The notes under the pieces: model-generated
What the model saw: the letters and a program-made list of their open reading frames with translations, nothing else
Database searches by the model: none
What the model was told of the DNA's origin: nothing
Shown here: positions 1 to 7,459 of the stretch, piece by piece
How the letters are laid out: every line of letters starts with the position of its first letter
Position numbering within the stretch: position 1 is the first letter of the stretch
Made by a program: the position numbers and the translations under genes
Assembly: GCA_018378255.1 (NCBI GenBank)
Contig: JAGZXV010000121.1
Location: 1 to 17,720, forward strand
Source of the DNA: Clostridiaceae bacterium
GTDB taxonomy: Bacteria > Bacillota > Clostridia > Lachnospirales > Lachnospiraceae
Reading direction: 5' to 3'
Length of the DNA stretch: 17,720 bases

Positions 1-115
1 CCTCCTGCGAAACATCCCCGTTTGAAGCACCCCCTGTCCCCGGCTGCTGCGAACAGCCGGCTAATACACTCATTGCAATAACTACAGATGCCATACATAC
101 TACATACCTTCTCAT
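1..115 (-). CDS. Partial lipoprotein, N-terminus only (possible solute-binding protein)
   Basis: Only the first 38 codons lie in the window; the gene runs off the left edge. The translation begins MRRYVVCMASVVIAMSVLAG and continues into Cys21, so it has a basic N-region, a hydrophobic core and an L-A-G-C lipobox, followed by the Ser/Gly/Gln-rich linker typical of Gram-positive surface lipoproteins. The start at 115 is supported by GAGGTG about 6 bases upstream. It follows lacI on the same strand with a 117-base gap and no clear terminator, so it is probably under the same control. A substrate-binding protein of a sugar ABC transporter is the usual partner of a LacI regulator, but no part of such a domain is visible. 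The lipoprotein call is firm; the transporter role is inferred from context. Confidence 0.75.
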   Translation of the reverse strand, partial: MRRYVVCMASVVIAMSVLAGCSQQPGTGGASNGDVSQE

Positions 116-165
116 CGCTTCACCTCGTTTAACTTATTTATCTCATTCTCAGCAGCGGTTTCCAA
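112..165 (-). CDS. Possible 17-codon micro-ORF coupled to the lipoprotein start
   Basis: A TTG codon at 165-163 sits 4 bases after a perfect AGGAGG (170-175) and opens a 17-codon frame, with the TTG read as Met: METAAENEINKLNEVKR. Its TGA stop overlaps the ATG of the lipoprotein gene in an ATGA arrangement. It may be a leader peptide that feeds ribosomes onto the lipoprotein start. The lipoprotein has its own GAGGTG site, and the spacing to TTG is short, so translation of this frame is uncertain. Confidence 0.3.
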   Translation of the reverse strand: METAAENEINKLNEVKR

Positions 166-232
166 AGAACCTCCTTTCCAAAAATGCCTGCCAATCAGAA
201 ATTTCCGTTAACTATGTGCCATGCCGCAGAAC

Positions 233-1249
233 TTAACAACCGTTTTTTGTGCTCTCCCTCTTAACAATTTCACATGGGAAATATACCGTATCTGTTCTTT
301 CTATCCCTGCACGCATCTGGTAAATCATGTCCACCGCTTCTTTTGCTATCCCTGCATCATCAAATCTCACCGAAGTCAGACATGGTGTTACAATTTCGCA
401 GGCACTTGTATTATCAAATCCCATCAAAGCAATATCTTCAGGGATTTTAAGCCCCATAGAAGTGATCGTTTTCAGCGCTGAAACCGCCAGCTTGTCATAT
501 CTGGCAATGATGGCATCAACCTTGTCCGACATAATAAATTCTTTTATCCGGGACTTCATACTTTCTTCCGAAACACAGCCTGCGATTACCCTGCTCTTCC
601 ACTCGTAACCTAATTCTTCCATGCCCCGAGCAAATCCACACAGTCTGCCGTCACTCAAATCACTCGAAACTCCGTTTGGATCAGTCCGGTCAAGATATAT
701 AATATTTCTCCTGCCGCTGTCATACAGATAATGGACCGCATCGCGGGCCGCCGTTTTCAGTCCTGTATCGATCTTCGAAACGCCTGTTGTCAGATTATAC
801 TCATGAGACAACAGTAAAACAGTCGGTATGCCTGCATCGATCAGCTCCTGGATATACTCTTCATAAAGTCTTGCAGAACTTATAATAACTCCGTCAAACA
901 TACGTCCCACGATCTGTCTGACAAATTCCAAATCATTTCTGGTAGTACATAATGAAACTAAAGATCCTTTATTATATGCGTACTGTTCCAGCTCGCTCAG
1001 CAAATGGATCAAACGTTCATTATCCGGCGTGTCAACTACAAACAAAATCTGGCTGCTGTTTTTTCCGCTAAGCGCGCGCGCGATAGCATTCGGACGGTAA
1101 TTTAATTCTTTTGCCGCCTTCAGCACACGCCTTCTTTTTTCAGCATCCACACAACGGTTATTGTTCATCACATAAGATACTATCGTTTCACTTACATTCG
1201 CTCTTTTCGCAACATCCGCTCTTGTTGCAACTTTCATTTTATCACTCAT
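233..1249 (-). CDS. LacI/GalR-family transcriptional regulator
   Basis: A 338-residue protein of the usual LacI-family length. Residues 7-30 form the helix-turn-helix (VATRADVAKRANVSETIVSY), followed by the hinge-helix segment with YRPNAIARALSGK near residues 52-64. The rest is a periplasmic-binding-protein-like effector domain, with FDGVIIS, IIYLDRT and ALMGFDNT segments typical of the family, ending in the variable C-terminal segment. The ATG at 1249 is preceded by AGAGGAG with a 4-base gap; the in-frame Met5 has no better site. Two palindromic operators (1270-1283 and 1326-1345) and a TTGACA/TATTAT promoter lie just upstream, so the gene is very likely autoregulated. It precedes a lipoprotein gene, so the effector is probably a sugar imported by that system. 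The effector identity cannot be read from the sequence. Confidence 0.95.
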   Translation of the reverse strand: MSDKMKVATRADVAKRANVSETIVSYVMNNNRCVDAEKRRRVLKAAKELNYRPNAIARALSGKNSSQILFVVDTPDNERLIHLLSELEQYAYNKGSLVSLCTTRNDLEFVRQIVGRMFDGVIISSARLYEEYIQELIDAGIPTVLLLSHEYNLTTGVSKIDTGLKTAARDAVHYLYDSGRRNIIYLDRTDPNGVSSDLSDGRLCGFARGMEELGYEWKSRVIAGCVSEESMKSRIKEFIMSDKVDAIIARYDKLAVSALKTITSMGLKIPEDIALMGFDNTSACEIVTPCLTSVRFDDAGIAKEAVDMIYQMRAGIERTDTVYFPCEIVKRESTKNGC

Positions 1250-1269
1250 GATTCTCCTCTTTCGTGTAT

Positions 1270-1283
1270 TACACCCGGGTGTA
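1270..1283. promoter_or_regulatory. LacI-family operator, proximal site
   Basis: TACACCCGGGTGTA is a perfect 14-bp palindrome with the central CG typical of LacI-family operators. It sits in the lacI leader, just before the ribosome binding site, and is centred 59 bp from the second site. It is the shorter copy of the distal operator; the outermost base pairs are lost. Confidence 0.8.
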
Positions 1284-1325
1284 CTCCTTTGGTTTTTTTA
1301 CGCCTCATAAATAAGGCGCCGTTTT

Positions 1326-1345
1326 TATTACACCCGGGTGTAATA
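1326..1345. promoter_or_regulatory. LacI-family operator, distal site
   Basis: TATTACACCCGGGTGTAATA is a perfect 20-bp palindrome with central CG. It starts about a dozen bases downstream of the -10 box, where bound repressor would block initiation or early elongation. Together with the proximal site it could support a looped or cooperative complex. Confidence 0.85.
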
Positions 1346-1356
1346 GTTATATTTTT

Positions 1357-1385
1357 ATAATACACGGTTTAATACTGTTTGTCAA
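1357..1385 (-). promoter_or_regulatory. Sigma-A promoter of lacI
   Basis: On the minus strand, TTGACA (1385-1380) and TATTAT (1362-1357) are separated by exactly 17 bp. This is a near-consensus vegetative promoter. It predicts a start near 1350 and a leader of about 100 bases that contains both operators. Confidence 0.85.
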
Positions 1386-1395
1386 TCTATTTTTA

Positions 1396-1438
1396 GGAGT
1401 TGATACCGAATACACATAAGCTATTTTGCACCAACTCC
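1396..1438. other. Hairpin between the sulfatase stop and the lacI promoter
   Basis: GGAGTTG (1396-1402) and CAACTCC (1432-1438) can form a 7-bp stem with a 29-base loop. It is the only candidate structure between the end of the sugar operon and the lacI promoter. There is no U-run after it in the minus direction (TAAAAATAG instead), so it is a poor intrinsic terminator and read-through into lacI is possible. Confidence 0.3.
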
Positions 1439-1486
1439 CACTATTATTCCAAGACAGATTGCGGATTCCGAAGGTCTCATTCCAAT

Positions 1487-2806
1487 TTACCGGCTCCCGC
1501 GGCTGTTTCGATAACGTTCAATCGCCACCCACCCGTGCTGCGCTCCCGCCCTGCCGAGTTCCTCCAAAACATCAGGTCCCCCACAAAGTTTTTCCTCCAG
1601 CCAGCACGCTTCCTTTTTCTGAAAACTATCCAGTATATCCGGCCTTCCAGCCGCCAGATTCTCTAACTCCAACGGGTCTTTCAGCCGATTGAAAAGCGCA
1701 TATTCAGGAAAATCCCATATGCCGGAATTAAATGTATGCACCATTTTCCATTCATGGTCAAACACCGCCCGCTGACAGGTATATAAACCATGGTCGCATA
1801 CAAGATAATCCCGTTGTCCATCTGGTCTCATACTGTTTTGCAGCGCTGTACCGTCCCAGCTTTCAGCCGGCTCTATTCCGAAAAATGAAGTGATTGCCGG
1901 CGCTGCATCCAAACCGTACACCAGTGAATCATATACCTCTCCCCCATGCTTTTGGTGCGGGAATTTAACGATCATCGGTATATGGATACAGCTGTCGTGT
2001 ACCGTACCGTGCTCAAGCAGCATCTGTGCTTCCCCGTATTGTTCGCCGTGGTCTGCGCTTAAAATCAATGCACAGTCGTCGTAGAGCCCTTGATCTTTCA
2101 GAAATTCAATCATTTCACCGATCAGCTCATCCGTATACAGGATCTCCGCGTCATATCTGCGCAGAAGTTCACTCAAATCCTGCCTGTTTTTCACTCCAAC
2201 ATGCTCACCGCCCCGATACTCCACAGAAGCGCAAAGCGCATCCAATTCCCGGTCACGAATATGTTCTGTGGATGGGATGGGCGTCCGGGCGAGAACATCA
2301 TCAGGAGGAGCTAACGGACCATGGGGATCCCAGTAATGCAGATGCAGAAACAAATTTTCCCCTTTCCATGCGGTCAGCACTTCCCGGGCGGCACGGTTTA
2401 CCTCACTTCCTGCAAACCGCTGAAAATGTCCCCCGCCTAAGCGGAAGGAAGGGTCAATTACCTGGCAGAAGCCCTGATAATACCACGGCGCCGGATGGCG
2501 TCCGAACGAAGAAATCCCCACCGTTTCCACGCCCTGCTGGCAAAGCCGGAAACACAAGGCATCTTCTTTCGGCGTGTTGACACAAAGCGCCCGTTCCCCG
2601 TGGGTCTCCACTCCATTGCAAACTCCAAAACGTCCCGTAAACAGAGCCGCCCGGGACGGCATACAGGGGGTATTCGACGCAAATGCCTGAGTAAAACGCA
2701 CACCGTCCTTTGCCAGCGAATCGATATTGGGAGTCTCCAGCCGGCTTCCGTAACACCCCAGATGATCCGGGCGAAGGGTATCTATATCAAAATAAATTAC
2801 TTTCAT
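1487..2806 (-). CDS. Type I sulfatase, Cys-type, without signal peptide
   Basis: A 439-residue alkaline-phosphatase-superfamily hydrolase. The sulfatase signature is C48-M-P-S-R52 followed by AALFTGR; Cys48 is the residue converted to formylglycine in this family, in anaerobes by a radical-SAM maturase (not in this window). Metal ligands are visible as D7/D9 in the N-terminal YFDIDTLRPDHLGCYG segment and D252-H253 in SADHGEQYG; HYWDPHGP (157-164) is a further family motif. There is no signal peptide, so it should act in the cytoplasm on an imported substrate. It is the last gene of the sugar operon, and its ATG overlaps the upstream TGA by 4 bases. A phosphonate or phosphate ester hydrolase is a possible alternative within the fold. 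The sulfated substrate is unknown. Confidence 0.9.
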   Translation of the reverse strand: MKVIYFDIDTLRPDHLGCYGSRLETPNIDSLAKDGVRFTQAFASNTPCMPSRAALFTGRFGVCNGVETHGERALCVNTPKEDALCFRLCQQGVETVGISSFGRHPAPWYYQGFCQVIDPSFRLGGGHFQRFAGSEVNRAAREVLTAWKGENLFLHLHYWDPHGPLAPPDDVLARTPIPSTEHIRDRELDALCASVEYRGGEHVGVKNRQDLSELLRRYDAEILYTDELIGEMIEFLKDQGLYDDCALILSADHGEQYGEAQMLLEHGTVHDSCIHIPMIVKFPHQKHGGEVYDSLVYGLDAAPAITSFFGIEPAESWDGTALQNSMRPDGQRDYLVCDHGLYTCQRAVFDHEWKMVHTFNSGIWDFPEYALFNRLKDPLELENLAAGRPDILDSFQKKEACWLEEKLCGGPDVLEELGRAGAQHGWVAIERYRNSRGSR

Positions 2807-3834
2807 AGGAACACCACCTTGTTTTCCCTGGCAGAATCATAAATTGCGCACACCATTTTCTGTGTCTCATATGCATCTTCCGCCCTGATGTATAACTCTT
2901 CCTGACCTGTCAGATAACGGTAGAAATTGCGGATTTGTTTTACATGGCTTGTTCCCCAATAGCGTTTAACATCACCATATTCGAAAATATCCGCCGGATC
3001 TTCATATGCGATCAATTCCCGCCCGTCATTCAGATAAATATGGGCTCTCGGTCCTTCCATAACCGCCCTGCCCTTTTCGCATATAAGTTCCAAAAATACC
3101 GGCGAATTCGTACAGAAATGATTCATGGCGTAAAAACAGCCGTAAGCGCCGCTCTCAAATTGAATCCTGCCCTGTGCCGTATCCTCCACATGGCTGTTTG
3201 GATGGTTCCAGTTAGAAAATGCAGCCCGTACAGAGGTTACTTTACCGCCCGTCAGCCACCGCATTAAATCCAGCGTATGAATCGCCTGATCGATTATCAC
3301 TCCGCCGCCCTCTTTTTCCCAAGTTCCTTTCCAATCGCTTTTGCTGTAATACTCTTCCGAGCGGTCCCATGTCAGAATCATTCTTGCAGCGGCTGCCTTT
3401 CCAAGAGAACCATCATCCATATGTTTACGGATCAGCTGAGATCCCGCATTGTAGCGGTTTTGGAAAATAACCGCCAGCGTCTTTCCTGTTTGCTCTGATG
3501 TGTTAAGCATCTCCAATGCGCTGGCATCGCTGATCGCCATCGGCTTTTCCGTTATCACATGACAGCCGCTCTTCAATGCCTTTACAGCGAGAGGCGCATG
3601 TAAATAATGGGGAGTACAGATATGTACTACATCCGGATGTTCCTTACAGAGCATTTCATCCATATCCGCATAACCGGCACAATGAAATTCGGCCGCTGCT
3701 TTTTGCATACGGTCCGCCTTGCAGTCACATACGGCCACAAGCTCTGCTTCATTCATTTTCCGGACCGGCACCGCATGCATAGGGAAAATGTTGCCGCAGC
3801 CAACAATGGCTGTCCGCAATACTTTTTCGTTCAT
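2803..3834 (-). CDS. Gfo/Idh/MocA-family NAD(P)-dependent oxidoreductase
   Basis: A 343-residue dehydrogenase (counting from the ATG at 3834; the codon just before is TTG and could also start). A Rossmann fold opens with AIVGCGNIFPMH (Gly12-x-Gly14), the nucleotide-proximal acid is D37, and the family E96-K97-P98 motif is intact in VITEKPMA. The C-terminal half carries the GGGVIIDQAIHTLDLM segment with D182 and H186, the usual catalytic pair with Lys97. Such enzymes oxidise or reduce a sugar or cyclitol hydroxyl with NAD(H). It is translationally coupled to the sulfatase (ATGA overlap) and follows the TIM-barrel gene after a gap of about 60 bases that contains a hairpin. GGAG lies 11 bases before the ATG and 8 before the TTG. 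The substrate is unknown. Confidence 0.9.
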   Translation of the reverse strand: MNEKVLRTAIVGCGNIFPMHAVPVRKMNEAELVAVCDCKADRMQKAAAEFHCAGYADMDEMLCKEHPDVVHICTPHYLHAPLAVKALKSGCHVITEKPMAISDASALEMLNTSEQTGKTLAVIFQNRYNAGSQLIRKHMDDGSLGKAAAARMILTWDRSEEYYSKSDWKGTWEKEGGGVIIDQAIHTLDLMRWLTGGKVTSVRAAFSNWNHPNSHVEDTAQGRIQFESGAYGCFYAMNHFCTNSPVFLELICEKGRAVMEGPRAHIYLNDGRELIAYEDPADIFEYGDVKRYWGTSHVKQIRNFYRYLTGQEELYIRAEDAYETQKMVCAIYDSARENKVVFL

Positions 3835-3858
3835 CAAAACCAGAACTCCTTTCTTAAA

Positions 3859-3886
3859 GCGTGGGCCAGACCTACCCAGCCCACGC
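3859..3886. other. Intercistronic hairpin
   Basis: GCGTGGGC (3859-3866) and GCCCACGC (3879-3886) form a perfect 8-bp GC-rich stem with a 12-base loop, between the TIM-barrel stop and the ribosome binding site of the next gene. It is followed by only CTTTAAG in the transcribed direction, so it is more likely a processing/stability element or weak attenuator than a full terminator. Confidence 0.6.
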
Positions 3887-3894
3887 CTTTATTG

Positions 3895-4710
3895 TCAGCG
3901 CACCATAAACTGTTCAATATGGCGCGATCCAAGAACAATCGCTTTCCAGCGGTTTTCCGGTTTCGACCATATAGGCCCATGAGGCTCTATAACGATGTAA
4001 CCGTCGTAACCATGATGATAGAGCATACCGATCATCACATTCCACCGCAGATCGCCCATCCCCACAATGGGTTCGATTTCAAAACCATCGTCCCCATAGC
4101 GGAAAATGTCTTTTGCATGGAAATGAACGATTCTTCCCCCGAATTCCTTGATGATCTCATACGGATCTGCTTTCATATTGCGCATAATCCCCACTGGGTC
4201 CACCTTCAGATTGAATTCAGGGACTTCCTCACACAGTTTACGTAAAATTTCACGGCTGCGCACAAAATTTCCCCCGTGGCCTAAATAACATGCCAGCGTG
4301 ATGCCGCGTTCATCGGCATACTGTTTATAAAACAAATACTCTTTCTTAAATTCCTGAATGTTCTTATCCACATCTTCCGGATCGAATTCGCCGGTATTAA
4401 AGAATGCCGTCTTACAGCCTATCTGATCCACCATGTCAAGGAACTGGAGCATTTTTTCACGAACCTGTGCGCGCTCATCTGCATCCGGGCTGATTGTGTT
4501 CAGCCACCAGCATCCGCAGGCTGCCGGTACTACGGGCGTATGTTCAAACGCCGGTTTAATTTTATCCACATTAAAATCCAGTCCCGCTTTGGCATTAAAT
4601 AAAAGCTCAACGCCGTCAATTCCCTGCTGTTCGGCTAAATCCACCCATCTGCGTAAATCAGAGGAATCTTTACAGTCTTTCATCTCCACAATAAATCCAA
4701 TCTTATTCAT
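3895..4710 (-). CDS. Xylose-isomerase-like TIM-barrel sugar isomerase/epimerase/lyase
   Basis: A 271-residue protein of the AP-endonuclease-2/xylose-isomerase-like TIM-barrel group, full length for the family. The barrel strands are recognisable: QGIDGVELLFN (strand 2, E35), KTAFFNTGEF, LACYLGHGGNF (H145), FNLKVDPVGIM (D171), IVHFHAKD (H196/H198), VGMGDLRW and YIVIEPHG (E242). D171, H198 and E242 are at the positions of divalent-metal ligands. The glutamate often seen on strand 5 is replaced by a Gly-Leu context (Y142-L-G-H145), so the metal site may be non-standard. Family members isomerise or epimerise sugars, dehydrate inosose, or carry out beta-elimination on keto-glycosides. It lies between two oxidoreductase genes, which favours action on a keto-sugar. 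AAGGAG precedes the ATG. Confidence 0.88.
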   Translation of the reverse strand: MNKIGFIVEMKDCKDSSDLRRWVDLAEQQGIDGVELLFNAKAGLDFNVDKIKPAFEHTPVVPAACGCWWLNTISPDADERAQVREKMLQFLDMVDQIGCKTAFFNTGEFDPEDVDKNIQEFKKEYLFYKQYADERGITLACYLGHGGNFVRSREILRKLCEEVPEFNLKVDPVGIMRNMKADPYEIIKEFGGRIVHFHAKDIFRYGDDGFEIEPIVGMGDLRWNVMIGMLYHHGYDGYIVIEPHGPIWSKPENRWKAIVLGSRHIEQFMVR

Positions 4711-4723
4711 AATCTTCTCCTTT

Positions 4724-5764
4724 TCAAATTCCCAGAACCGTTTCGATACGTCCGGATGCCAGAGAGCGCCGGGCTGCTTCCACTACCTGAAGGGGAACAA
4801 ATGCATCGCGTGCGGTTTTGCTGTTATTCGTATGATTCAGCAGATCATCCACAAAGGCTTTATGCTGCAGATATCCGAAAAAGTGGGGTTCTTCCGGAGC
4901 GGCTTTCCATTCCACATCCTTGCGGGGATCGCCGTCAGCATTCCATCCGTAATAGACGATATCACTGCGATGGGGATTGTATAAATAAACGACGCCCTTC
5001 GACCCGTAAATTTCCATTTCAAAACGCTTGGTGCACGCCACCTGGGTCCAGAAAATTTCATGGAATACCGTTGCGCCGTTGTCCAGGCGGTAATTCAGTA
5101 TCGAAGTATTTTCCACGCCGTTTAAGTTCGCACTCTCGCCATACCCCCGGTTTTCCATTTCATCCTCGGGAGACATATGCAGTGCAAACACCTGCTTTAT
5201 GTTGGCTCCGGAAATTGTGTGGATTAAATCCATGCCGTGACAGCCGATGTCCATCATGCAGCCGCCATAACCGGGTGCAGAATCAAAGGGATTTTTTGTT
5301 GCATTGCGCATTCTGATATGCCTGACCTCTCCAATCAGCCCCTGCTTTACAATCCGGCGCGCCACAAGAGAACCATCCATGTATGAATGCATGAATGACG
5401 GTGTCAGTTTTACTCCACATTCTTCAACTGTACGGATAATGTCACGGCCTTCTTCAATGCTGTAGGCAAATGGCTTCTGGCTGAAAATATGCTTACCGGC
5501 ACGTGCAGCTTCCTTACAGAGAATGGCATGCATTTCTATCTTCGTAAATATACACACAGCATCAATTTCCGGGTCGGTTAATATATCGTGGTAATCCAGG
5601 GTATATTTTTCAAACCCAAAATCCTTTCTGGCATTTACTGCACGTTCCTCGATCAAATCGCAGGCCCAAACCAGCTCAGCTTCTTCAACCCGCACCAATG
5701 CAGGCAGATGGTATTCATTTGCGATTTTGCCGCATCCAATTACTCCTAAACGAATCTTCTTCAT
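4724..5764 (-). CDS. Gfo/Idh/MocA-family oxidoreductase with QKP variant motif
   Basis: A 346-residue enzyme of the same family as the one at 2803-3834 but clearly divergent in sequence. The Rossmann start is VIGCGKIANEYHLPAL (Gly10-x-Gly12), with D36 after strand 2. The conserved EKP motif is present as S95-Q96-K97-P98: the putative catalytic lysine is kept but Glu is replaced by Gln. The substrate domain has GGCMMDIGCHGMDL with D172 and H176. It should oxidise or reduce a sugar hydroxyl/ketone with a nicotinamide cofactor in the cytoplasm. It sits 13 bases before the TIM-barrel gene and 42 bases after the solute-binding protein gene. An AGGAG site precedes the ATG. Two such enzymes flanking one isomerase suggest an oxidise-rearrange-reduce sequence on one substrate. 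Confidence 0.9.
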   Translation of the reverse strand: MKKIRLGVIGCGKIANEYHLPALVRVEEAELVWACDLIEERAVNARKDFGFEKYTLDYHDILTDPEIDAVCIFTKIEMHAILCKEAARAGKHIFSQKPFAYSIEEGRDIIRTVEECGVKLTPSFMHSYMDGSLVARRIVKQGLIGEVRHIRMRNATKNPFDSAPGYGGCMMDIGCHGMDLIHTISGANIKQVFALHMSPEDEMENRGYGESANLNGVENTSILNYRLDNGATVFHEIFWTQVACTKRFEMEIYGSKGVVYLYNPHRSDIVYYGWNADGDPRKDVEWKAAPEEPHFFGYLQHKAFVDDLLNHTNNSKTARDAFVPLQVVEAARRSLASGRIETVLGI

Positions 5765-5806
5765 ATTCTGCTGCTCCTTTTTCAGTATGATTTTTATACC
5801 AGGATT

Positions 5807-7459
5807 CTAACGGTCCAATGCAGTCTGATTAATGGAAACATACTCATCAACCGGCATTTTGTCAAATTCAGCAATGAATGCATCCCACTCGCTCATAGGC
5901 CGTTCCCCGGTAATGAACTTAACCACGTTTTCATTGGCATAATCCAGAATGTCCTTTTTGTAGATATCCATCTTCTTGCTCTCTTCAGCCGTATAGTTTA
6001 CACGGAGGAAATTGGCGGGTCCGGGGCTGATGTAGTCGCGCACAACATCATTGGCCGCTTTCGTGGCGGGCAGCTGTGCCGCGCTGGCATCCACATCGTC
6101 GGTAATACACTGGGGCAGCTTACCGCCTGGGAAGAGGGCCCATTTGCCCAGCGCCTGATCCAGTGACAGGCCATCCGGGTTATTCGTAATTTCTTCCTTC
6201 AAAACTTTTTTGCCGTCAATCACGTCATAACTCTTGCCCTCGATGCCGAAGCGCATCAGAGTGGTGCCTTCCTTGCTGTAGAAATAATCCAGCCACCGCA
6301 TCGTCGCTTCCGGATATTGATTGGAGGAGGTGATAACTGCCGTTCCGGTTGACTGGAGATTACCGATGTGGTAGGTGTAATAGCGGTCGCCAAAGGGGCC
6401 CTCTAAAACCGGCGGCTGTACATAATTCTCTTTTACTCCGCCCAGCCACTGTGTATTTCCCATTCTGGGAACAAAACCGATCTGACCGGCATTAGCCTTT
6501 GCTGAAACCTGGGAATCATCCATAGCATAGGATTCGGTGTCGATAAGGCCTTCCGACCAAAGTTTATTCATATACTCGACAAGAGCCTTAAATTTCTCCT
6601 CTGTCGGAATAAAATTAACTTTTTTGTCCTTGTCTACTTCCAGCCAGGTGAAGTCATAGTCCACTACACTCAATGTGCCATTAACGCCGATGCCGAAACT
6701 GCCCAGAAGATGCTGGAACATTCTGGTGGCATACTGCTTTGCCGGAACAGCATATGGAATCTCATCCTTGATGCCATTGCCGTTAGGATCCTGGTCGCGG
6801 AATGCAACCAGCGTATCATACAATTCATCTGTTGTTTCAGGCATCGGCAGGTTTAATTGATCCAGCCATGTCTTGTTGATCCACTGATGCATGATCAGGT
6901 TGCCCTCGGTGAAATTGATCTGCGGCAGAGAATAGATATGGCCGTCCGGAAGCGTGGTTCCTTTTGCAATAGCAGGATATTCTTCCAGCACCGCATAAAA
7001 GTTAGGCGCATATTCCTTATATTCATCTAATGCAATGATCTGTCCGTTGGTGGCGTACTTCATTTCATCGGACGGGCTGATCTGGGCGCGCATGATGATG
7101 TCGGGCAGCTGGTTAGAGGCAAAGGCCAGATTCAGCTTTTCTTTAAAGCCCGCATCCGGAACGCATTCCCATTCGATCTTGATATTGGTCAGTTCTTCCA
7201 TATGTTTAATCGCAGGATGTTCGTTCCAGTCGCCCACATTGAGATTCTGAGCCACCAACCCCTTTAAAACAATGGGCTCATTGACGATTGGCATTCCCGT
7301 TTTATTGACGCTTATACCTCCGGCTGTCTCATTGGATGCCGCAGAGGAAGCTGCCTTGCCGGTGCTTTCGGTGCTGTTCGCCGCCGGTTTGCCGCAGCCG
7401 CTGAGCATACCGGTACAGAGTGAAACTGCTATCATCAAACTTATCGCTCTTTTTTTCAT
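5807..7459 (-). CDS. LplA-type extracellular solute-binding lipoprotein of a sugar ABC transporter
   Basis: A 550-residue lipoprotein. Residues 1-21 are a signal peptide and the L-S-G-C22 lipobox gives the lipidated cysteine, followed by a Ser/Ala/Asn-rich linker to about residue 48. The long two-lobed binding domain has hallmarks of the large LplA/YtcQ class that serves oligosaccharide importers: ITSSNQYPEATMRWLDYFYS, and DPNGNGIKDEIPY near 221-233, an EF-hand-like calcium loop common in this class. Length matches the 500-570 residues usual for the class. It works with the two permeases encoded just upstream and a separate ATPase not encoded here. The ATG is preceded by GGAGGGG and by a duplicated leader with coupled micro-ORFs. 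The ligand is unknown; a sulfated glycoside is inferred from the neighbours. Confidence 0.92.
   Translation of the reverse strand: MKKRAISLMIAVSLCTGMLSGCGKPAANSTESTGKAASSAASNETAGGISVNKTGMPIVNEPIVLKGLVAQNLNVGDWNEHPAIKHMEELTNIKIEWECVPDAGFKEKLNLAFASNQLPDIIMRAQISPSDEMKYATNGQIIALDEYKEYAPNFYAVLEEYPAIAKGTTLPDGHIYSLPQINFTEGNLIMHQWINKTWLDQLNLPMPETTDELYDTLVAFRDQDPNGNGIKDEIPYAVPAKQYATRMFQHLLGSFGIGVNGTLSVVDYDFTWLEVDKDKKVNFIPTEEKFKALVEYMNKLWSEGLIDTESYAMDDSQVSAKANAGQIGFVPRMGNTQWLGGVKENYVQPPVLEGPFGDRYYTYHIGNLQSTGTAVITSSNQYPEATMRWLDYFYSKEGTTLMRFGIEGKSYDVIDGKKVLKEEITNNPDGLSLDQALGKWALFPGGKLPQCITDDVDASAAQLPATKAANDVVRDYISPGPANFLRVNYTAEESKKMDIYKKDILDYANENVVKFITGERPMSEWDAFIAEFDKMPVDEYVSINQTALDR

Noticed and set aside
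1301..1318. CGCCT/AGGCG hairpin between the two lacI operators as an attenuator
   Set aside because: Only a 5-bp stem and no U-run in the direction of lacI transcription.
2026..2580. 184-codon plus-strand open frame
   Set aside because: Antisense to the sulfatase; no start signal or motif.
3607..4245. 212-codon plus-strand open frame
   Set aside because: It lies antisense across two well-supported minus-strand genes, has no ribosome binding site and no recognisable domain.
4756..5316. 186-codon plus-strand open frame
   Set aside because: Entirely antisense to the QKP oxidoreductase; low-complexity, basic composition typical of a shadow frame.
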